This document shows, piece by piece, positions 25,095-34,305 of a stretch of 59,101 bases of DNA. Position 1 is the stretch's first letter. Each line of letters opens with the position of its first letter. The stretch is taken from assembly GCF_004117935.1 (NCBI RefSeq), contig NZ_SDOY01000095.1, positions 1 through 59,101 on the forward strand, written 5' to 3'. Below the pieces are notes generated by a model, which was not told the origin of the DNA, searched no databases, and saw only the letters and a program-made list of their open reading frames with translations. The stretch comes from Streptomyces roseicoloratus. GTDB lineage: Bacteria; Actinomycetota; Actinomycetes; Streptomycetales; Streptomycetaceae. The translations under genes and the position numbers were made by a program.

Positions 25095-26453
25095 ATGGCG
25101 AAGAGGCACGTCTACGCGGTGGTGGACCCCGCCACCGGCAAGCTGGTCAAGGAGTACCCCACCGCGACGGACGAGGTCGTCGACGCGGCACTCGACGCGG
25201 CGGCGGAGGCCTACGCGCACTGGTCCCGGCGGACCTCCGTGGCGGAGCGCGCCCGGCTGTTGCACGCCGTCGCCACCCTGCACGAGGAGCGCGGCCGGCA
25301 GCTCGCCGAGATCATCCACCGGGAGATGGGCAAGCCGGTGGAGGAGGCCGTCGGAGAGGTCGAGTTCAGCGCCTCGATCTACCGGTACTACGCCGAGAAC
25401 GCGGAGACGTTCCTCACCGACGAGCCGATCGGGCTTCCGGAGGGGGAGGGCACCGCTTTCGTCCGCCGCCAGCCGGTCGGCGTGCTGCTGGGGATCATGC
25501 CCTGGAACTACCCGTACTACCAGGTGGCCCGGTTCGCCGCGCCCAACCTCGCGCTGGGCAACACCATCGTGCTCAAGCACGCGTCGCAGTGTCCGGAGTC
25601 GTCCGCGGCCCTCCAGCAGCTGTTCACGGACGCGGGCCTCCCCCCGGGCTGTTACGTCAACGTCCACGCCACCGGCGAGCAGATCGGCCGCGCCATCGCG
25701 GACCCCCGCGTGCAGGGCGTCTCCTTCACCGGTTCGGAGCGGGCCGGCGCGCAGGTCGCCGAGCAGGCCGGGCGCAACCTCAAGAAGGTGGTGCTCGAAC
25801 TGGGCGGCTCGGACCCCTTCATCGTGCTGTCCACCGACGACCTCGACGCCACGGTCCAGGCGGCGGTCGAGGCCCGGTTCGAGAACGCCGGTCAGGCGTG
25901 CAACGCCGGGAAGCGCTTCATCATCGCCGAGGACGTCCACGACGCCTTCCTCGACAAGTTCACCGAGCAGGTGCTCGCGCTGACCGACGGCATGGCGCCG
26001 CTCTCCTCGGTCGCCGCCGCCGAGTACCTCGAGGAACAGGTCGAGCGAGCCGTCGGCGACGGGGCGACGTTCGTCTCCGCGCGGCGGCGCGAAGGGGCGT
26101 ACTTCCCGCCCGGCGTGCTGACGGGCGTCTCGCCGGCGTCGCCGTCGGCCGCCGAGGAGCTCTTCGGTCCCGTCGCGACCGTCTTCCGGGCCGGATCCGA
26201 GGACGAGGCCGTCGAGCTGGCGAACGGCACCCCGTACGGGCTGGGCTCCTACGTGTTCACGACGGATCCCGAGCAGGCGCTGCGCGTCGCCGACCGGATC
26301 GAGGCGGGCATGGTCTTCGTCAACGGCGTCGGCCTCGAAGGCGCGGAACTGCCCTTCGGCGGGGTCAAGTTGTCCGGTTTCGGCCGCGAGCTGGGCCGGG
26401 CGGGAATCGACGAGTTCGCCAACAAGAAGCTCATCCGCACCGCTCGGACGTGA
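25095..26453 (+). CDS. NAD(P)-dependent aldehyde dehydrogenase, succinic-semialdehyde type
   Basis: A 452-residue aldehyde dehydrogenase. Catalytic Glu235 is in [10 protein letters not shown] and nucleophile Cys269 in [22 protein letters not shown] and [16 protein letters not shown] are the usual cofactor-site segments. The overall pattern is closest to GabD-type semialdehyde dehydrogenases. AAGAAGGAG precedes the ATG. It would oxidise an aldehyde from the amine oxidase or from the alcohol dehydrogenase encoded next to a carboxylic acid, ready for CoA activation. Confidence 0.94.
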   Translation: MAKRHVYAVVDPATGKLVKEYPTATDEVVDAALDAAAEAYAHWSRRTSVAERARLLHAVATLHEERGRQLAEIIHREMGKPVEEAVGEVEFSASIYRYYAENAETFLTDEPIGLPEGEGTAFVRRQPVGVLLGIMPWNYPYYQVARFAAPNLALGNTIVLKHASQCPESSAALQQLFTDAGLPPGCYVNVHATGEQIGRAIADPRVQGVSFTGSERAGAQVAEQAGRNLKKVVLELGGSDPFIVLSTDDLDATVQAAVEARFENAGQACNAGKRFIIAEDVHDAFLDKFTEQVLALTDGMAPLSSVAAAEYLEEQVERAVGDGATFVSARRREGAYFPPGVLTGVSPASPSAAEELFGPVATVFRAGSEDEAVELANGTPYGLGSYVFTTDPEQALRVADRIEAGMVFVNGVGLEGAELPFGGVKLSGFGRELGRAGIDEFANKKLIRTART

Positions 26454-26482
26454 TCGCCCCGGAGCACGGAAGGAAACCTTTC

Positions 26483-27598
26483 ATGACCATCGCATTCGAC
26501 GCCGCCGTCTTCAGGACGCCAAACGAACCGCTGACCATCGAGAGAGTGACGATCCCCTCGACGCCGCCGCCCGGCGAGGTGCTCGTACGGCTCCAGGCGA
26601 GCGGGGTGTGCCACAGCGACCTCCACGTCCTCCTGGGCGAATGGGAGGCCCCTTCGCCCATGATCCTCGGCCACGAGGGAGCCGGGATCGTCGAGAGCGT
26701 CGGCGAAGGCGTCACGACGCTGAGGAAGGGCGACCACGTCGTGCTGTCCTGGACGCCTTCCTGTCGCCGCTGCCGCTACTGCGTCAGCGGCAGGCCCGTC
26801 CTCTGCGACATGGTGAGCGAGCACTCGGCGAACCACCTGTCGTTCGACGGCCGGTCCCGGATCACGTCCGCCGACGGGGACGACGTCCTCAGCTTCGCGG
26901 GCCTCGGAACGTTCGGCCAGTACACCCTCGTGCCCGAATCGGGCGCGATCGCCGTCCGGGACGACGCACCGTTCCCGCAGGCGGCTCTGGTCGGCTGCGC
27001 CGTCACGACCGGGGTCGGCGCGGCCGTCAACACCGCCGGCGTGCGGCCGAGCGACACCGTGCTGGTCCTCGGCTGCGGCGGCGTCGGCCTGAACGCGATC
27101 CAGGGGGCCCGGCTCGCCGGCGCGCGGAAGATCATCGCCGCGGACGTCTCCGACGAGAAGCTGGAGCAGGCGCGCGTCTTCGGCGCGACCGACCTGATCA
27201 ACAACGGCCGCGAGGACTTCGCGGACCGGGTGCGGCAGCTCACCGACGGACGCGGTGTGGAGATCGCCATCGAGGCCATCGGGCTGCCCCGCACCATCGA
27301 GGCGGCCTACGAGGTCCTGGCCCGGGGCGGCACGGCGGTGGTCGCCGGGCAGGTGGCGGACGGCCTGAAGGTCTCCATCGATCCCTTCGTCATGTCCGAT
27401 CAGGAGCTCTCGCTCATCGGCTCGAACTACGGCTCCAGCAAGCCGGCTTCCGACTTCCCGCTGCTGATCGACCACTACATGAACCAACGCATCGACCTGG
27501 ACTCCCTGGTGACGAGCGTGATCCGTCTGCGGGACGTCAACGAGGCGTTCGACCAGATGAAGCGCGGCATCGGCATCCGCTCGGTGATCACGTACTGA
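26483..27598 (+). CDS. Zinc-dependent alcohol dehydrogenase, class III-like
   Basis: A 371-residue medium-chain alcohol dehydrogenase. Catalytic zinc ligands are in GVCHSDLH and GHEGAG; the structural zinc site is the four-Cys stretch [16 protein letters not shown]; the cofactor motif is [19 protein letters not shown]. The sequence resembles mycothiol- or glutathione-dependent formaldehyde dehydrogenases and NDMA-dependent enzymes. GGAAGGAAA precedes the ATG. In context it may oxidise the hydroxy acid or alcohol released by the hydrolase, with the aldehyde dehydrogenase next in line. Confidence 0.93.
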   Translation: MTIAFDAAVFRTPNEPLTIERVTIPSTPPPGEVLVRLQASGVCHSDLHVLLGEWEAPSPMILGHEGAGIVESVGEGVTTLRKGDHVVLSWTPSCRRCRYCVSGRPVLCDMVSEHSANHLSFDGRSRITSADGDDVLSFAGLGTFGQYTLVPESGAIAVRDDAPFPQAALVGCAVTTGVGAAVNTAGVRPSDTVLVLGCGGVGLNAIQGARLAGARKIIAADVSDEKLEQARVFGATDLINNGREDFADRVRQLTDGRGVEIAIEAIGLPRTIEAAYEVLARGGTAVVAGQVADGLKVSIDPFVMSDQELSLIGSNYGSSKPASDFPLLIDHYMNQRIDLDSLVTSVIRLRDVNEAFDQMKRGIGIRSVITY

Positions 27599-27615
27599 AA
27601 GGCAGGGGCGATCTC

Positions 27616-28872
27616 ATGGCCCTGGAATCATCACGCTCGGCCTTCGAGCGAGCCCGCCGCAGCGTCGGCGGGGGTGTGGGGTCGGGCCTGCGCGCCGCGA
27701 TGCCGCCCCATCCGCTCTTCGTGCGCGAGGCGCGGGGCGCACACGTCTGGGACCTGGACGGCGACCGCTACGTCGACTACGTGATGGCCTGGGGGCCGCT
27801 CGTCCTCGGCCACGGTGACCCGCGCGTCCTTTCGGCGGTCTCCGAGGTCGCGACGAGGATGCAGGTCGTCGGCACCGGCCACCCGCTGGAGTACCTGGCG
27901 GCCGAAGCGGTCCTCGAAGCGGTGCCGCACGGCGAGCGACTGCTGTGGAGCAACACCGGGACCGAGGCGGTGCAGGTGGCGCTGCGCCTCGCGCGCGCCG
28001 CCACCGGCCGGCGCCGCGTCCTCAAGTTCGCGAAGAGCTACCACGGCTGGCACGACACCGTGTACGCCGGGATGTCCGAGGACGACTGCGACCGCCCCGC
28101 CACCCCCGGCGGGCCGGGGCAGTCGGCCAGCGTGCTCGACGACCTGGTCGTGGCGCGCTTCAACGACGTACGGCTGGCCGAGCGGCTGCTGGGCGAGGCC
28201 GTCGAGCGCGACATCGCGGCCGTGCTCGTCGACCCGGTGATGAGCAACGCCGGCGTCGAAACGCCCTCACCGCTCTTCCTGTCGACGCTGCGGACCCTCT
28301 GCGACCGGCACGGCGTGGTCCTCGTCTTCGACGAGGTGATCGCCGGGTTCCGGATCGCCCGGGGCGGGGCGGCCGAGAAGTACGGCGTCCTGCCCGACCT
28401 GTCCGTCTTCGGGAAGGCGATGGCCGGCGGCTTCACCCAGAGCGCCGTCGTCGGCCGGGCCGATCTGGTCGACCAGGTGACGTCGGGCGTCGTGCACGCC
28501 GGAACCTTCAACGCCAACCCGATCGCCCTGGCCGCCGTCGCGGCGACGATGCGCGTGCTGGCCGATCCCGCGGTCCACGAGCAACTCGAGGAGATCTCCA
28601 GCGAGTTCGAAGCCCTCGTCGGTGCCGTTCTCGGTTCCTCGGCCGACTTCGGCAGCCTCAACCGGGTCGGCTCGCTCCTCCAGTACGTCCCCGCCGGCGG
28701 CGCCACCGGGCTCCATGGAACGAGCGGGCTCTGGAGGGCGATCCTCGAAGGGATGCTGCGCCAGGGCTTCCTGTTCATGCCGTCCGGCAAGGTCTTCCTC
28801 AGCACGGCACACACCAGTGCCGACGTCGAGGCGACGGCCGAGGCCCTCGACCGGCTCCTGCGGCAGCTCTGA
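27616..28872 (+). CDS. Class III PLP aminotransferase, glutamate-1-semialdehyde aminomutase-like
   Basis: A 418-residue fold-type I PLP enzyme. Asp239 in VLVFDEVIAGFR binds the pyridine nitrogen and Lys267 in SVFGKAMAGG forms the Schiff base; SNTGTEAVQVALRLARAATG holds the phosphate. The GSA aminomutase subgroup includes many secondary-metabolic and catabolic transaminases, so a true hemL role is unlikely in this operon. It may move an amino group from or to an intermediate of the amine pathway. Confidence 0.92.
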   Translation: MALESSRSAFERARRSVGGGVGSGLRAAMPPHPLFVREARGAHVWDLDGDRYVDYVMAWGPLVLGHGDPRVLSAVSEVATRMQVVGTGHPLEYLAAEAVLEAVPHGERLLWSNTGTEAVQVALRLARAATGRRRVLKFAKSYHGWHDTVYAGMSEDDCDRPATPGGPGQSASVLDDLVVARFNDVRLAERLLGEAVERDIAAVLVDPVMSNAGVETPSPLFLSTLRTLCDRHGVVLVFDEVIAGFRIARGGAAEKYGVLPDLSVFGKAMAGGFTQSAVVGRADLVDQVTSGVVHAGTFNANPIALAAVAATMRVLADPAVHEQLEEISSEFEALVGAVLGSSADFGSLNRVGSLLQYVPAGGATGLHGTSGLWRAILEGMLRQGFLFMPSGKVFLSTAHTSADVEATAEALDRLLRQL

Positions 28873-28973
28873 CGTCCCGCGTCGAGCCGCGTGCACAACC
28901 CCACCCGCCCCGAGCCGGGCCGCGTGTTCCGATCCCCCGCGGCCCGGCCCGGTCCACCTTTCCGGAAGACACC

Positions 28974-30530
28974 ATGCTGAACCTCTCGGTCCTGCTCGAG
29001 GACTCCGCCCGCACGCACCCGGACCGGGACGCCGTCGTCCTCGGCACGACGCGTCTCACCTACGCCCAGCTCGACGCCGCCGCCAACCGGGTCGCCAACC
29101 TCCTGGTGGACCGCGGCATCTGGCCCGGCGACAAGGTCGCGCTCAGTTGCCCGAACGTGCCCTGGTTCCCGATCGTCTACTACGGGATCCTCAAGGCCGG
29201 CGCCGTCGTCGTACCGCTCAACATCCTGCTCAAGGGCCGGGAGGTCGCCTATCACCTCGCCGACTCGGGGGCGAAGGCGTACTTCTGCTTCGAGGGCGGC
29301 GAGGGCCTGCCGATGGGCGCGGAGGGACACGCCGGGTTCACCGAGTCCCCGGACTGCGAGCACTTCTTCCTCGTCACCGCCGACCCCGCGGCGAAGAGCC
29401 CCATCGAGGGCGTCGAGACCCTGGGCGCCGCGCTGCGGGACACCGCGGCGACGTTCGACAGCATCGGGACGTCGGGGGACGACCCGGCCGTGCTGCTCTA
29501 CACGAGCGGTACGACAGGGCAGGCGAAGGGCGCCGAGCTCAGCCACGCCAACCTGGTCCTCAACGCCCTCGCCTGCAACCGGCTGCTGGAGAACCGGGCG
29601 GCCCAGGACACCCATCTGGTCGTGCTGCCGCTGTTCCACTCCTTCGGCGCGACCGTGCAGATGAACGCCGGCTTCTCGACGGCGAGCACCCTGGTGCTGC
29701 TGCCACGGTTCGACGCCCGGCAGACGGTGTCCCTGATGCAGCGGGAGGACATCACCGTCTTCGCGGGCGTCCCCACCATGTGGTGGGGTCTCCTGCAGGC
29801 GCTCACCGACGACGTCGACGTCGAGCGGATCGCGAGGAACCTGCGCGTCGGCGTCTCCGGCGGTGCCGCGCTCCCCGCGGAGCTCGTCAAGCAGGTCAGG
29901 GAGCGACTGGGCGTCCAGGTCCTGGAGGGCTACGGCCTCTCCGAGACCTCGCCGGTGGTGACCTTCAGCGATCCGGCACGAGAGCCCCGGCCCGGCTCCA
30001 TCGGCGTGCCGGTCTGGGGCGTCGAGGTCAAGCTCGTCAACTCCGACTGGTCCGAGGTCGAGGACGACGGCACGGGCAGCGCCGTCGGGGAGATCGCGGT
30101 CAGGGGCCACAACGTCATGAAGGGCTACCACGGCCGCCCCGAGGCCACCGCCGAAGCCGTCAGGGACGGCTGGTTCCGCACCGGCGACCTGGCCCGCCGG
30201 GACGAGGACGGCTTCTACTACATCGTCGACCGGGCGAAGGACCTGATCATCCGCGGTGGCTTCAACGTGTACCCGCGCGAGATCGAGGAGGTCCTGATGA
30301 CGCACCCGGCGGTCAGCCTGGCCGCGGTCGTCGGCGTGCCGCACGAGAGCCACGGCGAGGAGATCAAGGCGTTCGTCATCCTCGACCGCGACGCCGAGGC
30401 CGGTCCGGACGAGCTGGTCGCCTGGGGCAGGGAGCGGATGGCCGCCTACAAGTACCCGCGCGTCGTGGAGATCGTGCGGACCCTGCCGATGACCTCCACC
30501 GGAAAGATCCTCAAGCGCGAACTCGCGTGA
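28974..30530 (+). CDS. Long-chain fatty acid-CoA ligase family (AMP-binding)
   Basis: A 518-residue acyl-adenylate-forming enzyme. Motifs in order: P-loop LLYTSGTTGQAKGAELSHAN, core GYGLSETSP, hinge region YYIVDRAKDLIIRGGFNVYP, and the catalytic Lys near the end in STGKILKREL. The ATG lies after GGAAGACACC and a 101-bp spacer, the widest gap in the core operon. It probably converts a carboxylic acid produced by the upstream dehydrogenases or hydrolase to its CoA thioester, using ATP. Confidence 0.93.
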   Translation: MLNLSVLLEDSARTHPDRDAVVLGTTRLTYAQLDAAANRVANLLVDRGIWPGDKVALSCPNVPWFPIVYYGILKAGAVVVPLNILLKGREVAYHLADSGAKAYFCFEGGEGLPMGAEGHAGFTESPDCEHFFLVTADPAAKSPIEGVETLGAALRDTAATFDSIGTSGDDPAVLLYTSGTTGQAKGAELSHANLVLNALACNRLLENRAAQDTHLVVLPLFHSFGATVQMNAGFSTASTLVLLPRFDARQTVSLMQREDITVFAGVPTMWWGLLQALTDDVDVERIARNLRVGVSGGAALPAELVKQVRERLGVQVLEGYGLSETSPVVTFSDPAREPRPGSIGVPVWGVEVKLVNSDWSEVEDDGTGSAVGEIAVRGHNVMKGYHGRPEATAEAVRDGWFRTGDLARRDEDGFYYIVDRAKDLIIRGGFNVYPREIEEVLMTHPAVSLAAVVGVPHESHGEEIKAFVILDRDAEAGPDELVAWGRERMAAYKYPRVVEIVRTLPMTSTGKILKRELA

Positions 30531-30571
30531 CCGGCACACCGAACGCGCCGGCACGGCGGGAAGGACGGCAG

Positions 30572-32251
30572 ATGACAGTGAACGAGGGCAGGCGGCCGGA
30601 TGCGGTCCCCGACGGCTACGGTGCCGGGGCGGACGCGGCACCCGGCTCGCTCGTGGCCGCCTGGAAGGCACGCGTGGCGAAGAACCCGGAGGGCACGGCC
30701 CTCCGCTTCTTCGACGGGGCTCTGTCCGCGCGGGAGGTGGACGAGGCGTCGGACGCCCTGGCCGCCGCGTTCGAGGCGCGCGGAACCGGCCGGGGCGACC
30801 GCGTCGGGGTGTACCTGCAGAACGTTCCGCAGTACACGCTGGTGCTGCTGGCCCTGTGGAAGCTGGGGGCGACGGCACTGGGACTCAACCCCATGTACCG
30901 GCGCCGGGAACTCCGCCGGATCATCGAGGACTCCGGAGCGGTCGGCGTCGTCTGCGCGGACGAGGACGTCCACGAGACGCTCGGCACGCTGGCGGGGAGC
31001 ACGGTGCGCTGGCTGGTCAGCACGTCGGCGCTGGACTACCAGTCCCGCGACGATCCACGGGTCTTCGCGACGACGCGCCGCCACGCCCCGGCGCCGGACG
31101 GCGACCTGATGGCGCTGATCGGCGAGTTCGAGGGCCGCGCTCCCTCGCCCGTCGAAACAGCCCGCGACGACGTCGCGTTCCTGACGTACACCTCGGGAAC
31201 GACGGGGCCGCCGAAGGGCGCCATGAACACCCACGGCAACGTCCTGAGCGTGGTGGCGACCTGCGCTTCGTGGATGGGTGTCGGCGACGGGGACGTCGTG
31301 TTCGCGATGGCACCGCTGTTCCATGTCACCGGGGCGGTGGTCAACGCGGCGCTCTCCCTGCTCACCGACACCACGCTCGTCCTCACCGGCCGGTTCCACC
31401 CCGAGGTCGCCCTGGAGGCCTTCGCCGAGCACGGGGTGACCTACACGATCGGCTCGATCACCGCGTACAACGCGATCTACGAGCTGCCGCAGGCCGGACC
31501 GGAGCACTTCGCGTCGGCGAAGGCCCTGTACTCGGGCGGCGCGCCGATACCGCCGGCCACCGTCGAGCGGTTCCGGGAGCGGTTCGGCGTCTACCTCCAC
31601 AACGGCTACGGGATGACCGAGACGACGTCCGCCGTCATCGCGGTGCCGCCGGGCAGCAGGGCCCCCGTCCACCTGCCGAGCGGAACGCTGTCCGTCGGCA
31701 GGCCACTGCCGCACGTCACGGCACGCGTCGTGGACCTCCACGGCGTCCCGGTGCCCGGCGGGGAGCAGGGCGAGCTCGAACTGAGCGGGCCGCAGGTGGT
31801 GCCCGGATACTGGGGCAAGCCCGAGGCCACGCGTCGCACGATGCCGGAGGGCCGGCTCCGTACCGGCGACGTCGCCGTCATCGACGAGCAGGGCTGGGTC
31901 TACCTGGTGGACCGGCTCAAGGACCAGATCAACGTGTCCGGGTACAAGGTCTGGCCGCGCGAGGTCGAGGACGCGCTGTACGAACACCCGGCGGTCCTCG
32001 AGGCCGCGGTCGTCGGGCAGCCGGACGCGTACCGCGGAGAGACCGTCGTCGCCTACGTCTCGCTCAAGGCGGGGCTGAACGCCACGGCGGAGGAGCTGAT
32101 CGCCTTCGCCCGTGACCGGCTGGCCGCCTACAAGTGCCCCCGCGCGATCCACTTCCTCACCGACCTGCCCAAGACCCAGAGCGGCAAGATCCGGCGGGCC
32201 GAGCTCCGCGGCGGCGACGGCTCCGGGCCGGCTACCCCAGCGAAGGACTGA
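30572..32251 (+). CDS. Acyl-CoA synthetase (AMP-binding), second copy
   Basis: A 559-residue adenylate-forming ligase, clearly diverged from the one before it. Motifs: FLTYTSGTTGPPKGAMNTH, NGYGMTETTSAV, GWVYLVDRLKDQINVSGYKV and C-terminal Lys in TQSGKIRRAEL. The ATG follows GGAAGGACGGCAG. It stands directly before an SDR, an acyl-CoA dehydrogenase and an APH-like kinase, the same set of functions as LvaE, LvaD, LvaC and LvaA in levulinate catabolism, so a 4-keto or 4-hydroxy acid is a sensible substrate. That link is inference from gene content. Confidence 0.93.
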   Translation: MTVNEGRRPDAVPDGYGAGADAAPGSLVAAWKARVAKNPEGTALRFFDGALSAREVDEASDALAAAFEARGTGRGDRVGVYLQNVPQYTLVLLALWKLGATALGLNPMYRRRELRRIIEDSGAVGVVCADEDVHETLGTLAGSTVRWLVSTSALDYQSRDDPRVFATTRRHAPAPDGDLMALIGEFEGRAPSPVETARDDVAFLTYTSGTTGPPKGAMNTHGNVLSVVATCASWMGVGDGDVVFAMAPLFHVTGAVVNAALSLLTDTTLVLTGRFHPEVALEAFAEHGVTYTIGSITAYNAIYELPQAGPEHFASAKALYSGGAPIPPATVERFRERFGVYLHNGYGMTETTSAVIAVPPGSRAPVHLPSGTLSVGRPLPHVTARVVDLHGVPVPGGEQGELELSGPQVVPGYWGKPEATRRTMPEGRLRTGDVAVIDEQGWVYLVDRLKDQINVSGYKVWPREVEDALYEHPAVLEAAVVGQPDAYRGETVVAYVSLKAGLNATAEELIAFARDRLAAYKCPRAIHFLTDLPKTQSGKIRRAELRGGDGSGPATPAKD

Positions 32252-32254
32252 TCC

Positions 32255-33037
32255 ATGAACCAGAACCACACCGGCCGAGGCCGATTCCCGGGCCGCACCG
32301 CCGTCGTGACCGGAGCGAGCCGGGGCATCGGTCTCGCCGTCGCGGAACGGCTCGTCGCCGAAGGTGCGCGCGTATGCCTCACGGCCCGCAAGGCCGGACC
32401 CCTCGAAGAGGCCGCCGCCACGTTTCCCCCGGGCAGCGTCGTCACCGTCGCCGGCAAGGCGGACGATCCCGGGCACCGCCGCGAGGTCTTCGACACCGTG
32501 GCGCGCGAGTTCGGCGGGCTGGACGTCCTCGTGAACAACGCGGGCATCAACCCGGCGTACGGTCCCGTCGTCGGCCTGGACCTCGACGTCGCCCGCAAGG
32601 TGCTTGAGGTCAACGTCCTCGCCACCCTCGCCTGGGTGCAGGACGCGGTGGCCCACCCGAAGCTCGGTTTCACCGAGCGCCGGGGCACGGTCGTGAACCT
32701 CTCCTCCGTCACCGGCGACACCCCTGCCCCCGGCATCGGCCTGTACGGGGTGAGCAAGGCGGCGGTGTCCCACCTGACCAGGACCCTGGCCGTCGAACTC
32801 GGCCCGGAGATCCGGGTCAACGCCGTGGCCCCCGCCGTGGTGAAGACGCGGTTCGCCGAGGCCCTGTACGAGGGCAGGGAGGCCGAGGTCGCCGCGGACT
32901 ACCCCCTGCGGCGCTTGGGCGTGCCCTCCGACATCGCCTCCGCCGTGGCGTACCTGGCCTCGGAGGACTCCTCCTGGGTCACCGGCCACGTGCTCACCGT
33001 CGACGGCGGCCTCACGGTCGCCGGCGGCACCGCGTAA
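32255..33037 (+). CDS. SDR family oxidoreductase (LvaD/FabG-like)
   Basis: A 260-residue classical SDR: cofactor motif VTGASRGIGLAVAERL, NNAGINPAYG, catalytic Ser in VNLSSVTGD and YGVSKAAVSHL with Tyr and Lys. The C-terminus SSWVTGHVLTVDGGLTVAGG is of the FabG/BDH kind. It starts 3 bp after the ligase stop. In the lva comparison it would interconvert the 4-keto and 4-hydroxy acyl-CoA; 3-hydroxyacyl-CoA dehydrogenase activity is an equally possible reading. Confidence 0.93.
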   Translation: MNQNHTGRGRFPGRTAVVTGASRGIGLAVAERLVAEGARVCLTARKAGPLEEAAATFPPGSVVTVAGKADDPGHRREVFDTVAREFGGLDVLVNNAGINPAYGPVVGLDLDVARKVLEVNVLATLAWVQDAVAHPKLGFTERRGTVVNLSSVTGDTPAPGIGLYGVSKAAVSHLTRTLAVELGPEIRVNAVAPAVVKTRFAEALYEGREAEVAADYPLRRLGVPSDIASAVAYLASEDSSWVTGHVLTVDGGLTVAGGTA

Positions 33038-33066
33038 CGACCGCGCCCACCCCACGAAGGACTACC

Positions 33067-34305
33067 ATGACTCACCCTCACCTTCCCCCGGAGATCGCGG
33101 AGTTGCGCGAGCGCACCCGCCGGTTCGTCCGCGAGGTCGTCATCGACGCCGAGCCCGCACCCGGCGGACGCCTCGACCAGGGAACCCGCGACCGGCTGCA
33201 GACGGCGGCGAAGGCCGCCGGCGTCTTCGCGCCGCTCGTGCCGAAGGAGTACGGCGGCCAGGGACTGCCCGTCGAGCACTGGTCGCCGATCCTCCAGGAG
33301 GCCGGATACTCGCCGATCGGCCCCAGCGCGCTCAACTGCATGGCCCCCGACGAGGGGAACATGCACATGCTCAACCTCATCGCGACCGAGGAGCAGAAGA
33401 AGACCTACCTCGCGCCCCTGGCCGCGGGCGAGATCCGGTCCTGCTTCGGCATGACCGAGCCCCACCCCGGCGCGGGATCCGACCCGGCCGCGCTGCGGAC
33501 CACCGCCGTGCGCGCCGACGGCGGCTGGATCATCGACGGCCACAAGCGCTTCACCAGCGGCGCCGTCGGTGCCGCGTTCTGCATCGTGATGGCGCGGACC
33601 CCGGCCGTCGGCGGCTCCCCCGAGGGGGCCACCATGTTCCTCGTCGACCTGACGAACCCCGGCATCCGGGTCGGCGAGGCGATCCACACCGTCGACCGCG
33701 CCATCGACGGCGGCCACCCGCACCTGTACCTGGAGGACTGCTTCGTCCCCGACGAGGCGGTGCTCGGTGAGGTCGGGCTCGGCTTCCGTTACGCGCAGGT
33801 ACGGCTCGGACCGGCCCGTCTCACCCACTGCATGCGGTGGCTCGGACTGGCGCGCCGGGCGCACGACATCGCTCTCGACCGGGCCGGGAAGAGGGAGTTG
33901 TTCGGCGGTCCGATCGACTCGCTCGGCCTGGCGCAGCACCTGATCGCCGAGTCCGTGATCGACATCGAGACCTCCGACGCGATCATCGCCAAGACCGCGG
34001 CGCTGCTGCACGGCGACCCGAAGGCGGGCTCGGCGATGTCGTCGGTCGCCAAGGTCCACTGCTCGGAGGCGATCTTCCGGGTGATCGACCGTGCCGTCCA
34101 GATCTGCGGCGGCGACGGCGTCTCCGACGGACTCCCGCTGGCCCAGTACCTGAACGAGGTCCGACCGTTCCGCATCTACGACGGCTCCAACGAGACCCAC
34201 CGGTGGGCGATCGCCCGCCGGGCCTCGGCCGGCCGGCACGCCGCCGTCCAGGCCGGTGAGCGGTACCGGGGCGACGCCGTCGTCGGCCGGGACGGAGGCG
34301 CGTGA
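33067..34305 (+). CDS. Acyl-CoA dehydrogenase, ACAD10/11-like
   Basis: A 412-residue flavoenzyme of the acyl-CoA dehydrogenase family: CFGMTEPHPGAGSDPAALRT, the RxxFG-equivalent KRELFGGPIDSLGLAQH, and AVQICGGDGVSDGLPLAQYL. Where classical enzymes have the catalytic Glu in YEGT, this protein has Asp in IYDGSNETHRW, as in ACAD10/11-type proteins that act with a kinase. The following APH-like gene starts inside its stop codon (TGATG), so the two products are made in step. Together they may remove a 4-hydroxyl as phosphate from an acyl-CoA. Simple alpha-beta dehydrogenation remains possible. Confidence 0.92.
   Translation: MTHPHLPPEIAELRERTRRFVREVVIDAEPAPGGRLDQGTRDRLQTAAKAAGVFAPLVPKEYGGQGLPVEHWSPILQEAGYSPIGPSALNCMAPDEGNMHMLNLIATEEQKKTYLAPLAAGEIRSCFGMTEPHPGAGSDPAALRTTAVRADGGWIIDGHKRFTSGAVGAAFCIVMARTPAVGGSPEGATMFLVDLTNPGIRVGEAIHTVDRAIDGGHPHLYLEDCFVPDEAVLGEVGLGFRYAQVRLGPARLTHCMRWLGLARRAHDIALDRAGKRELFGGPIDSLGLAQHLIAESVIDIETSDAIIAKTAALLHGDPKAGSAMSSVAKVHCSEAIFRVIDRAVQICGGDGVSDGLPLAQYLNEVRPFRIYDGSNETHRWAIARRASAGRHAAVQAGERYRGDAVVGRDGGA

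Noticed and set aside
27616..28872. Heme-biosynthetic hemL
   Set aside because: Subfamily likeness only; the gene is inside a catabolic operon with no other heme genes.
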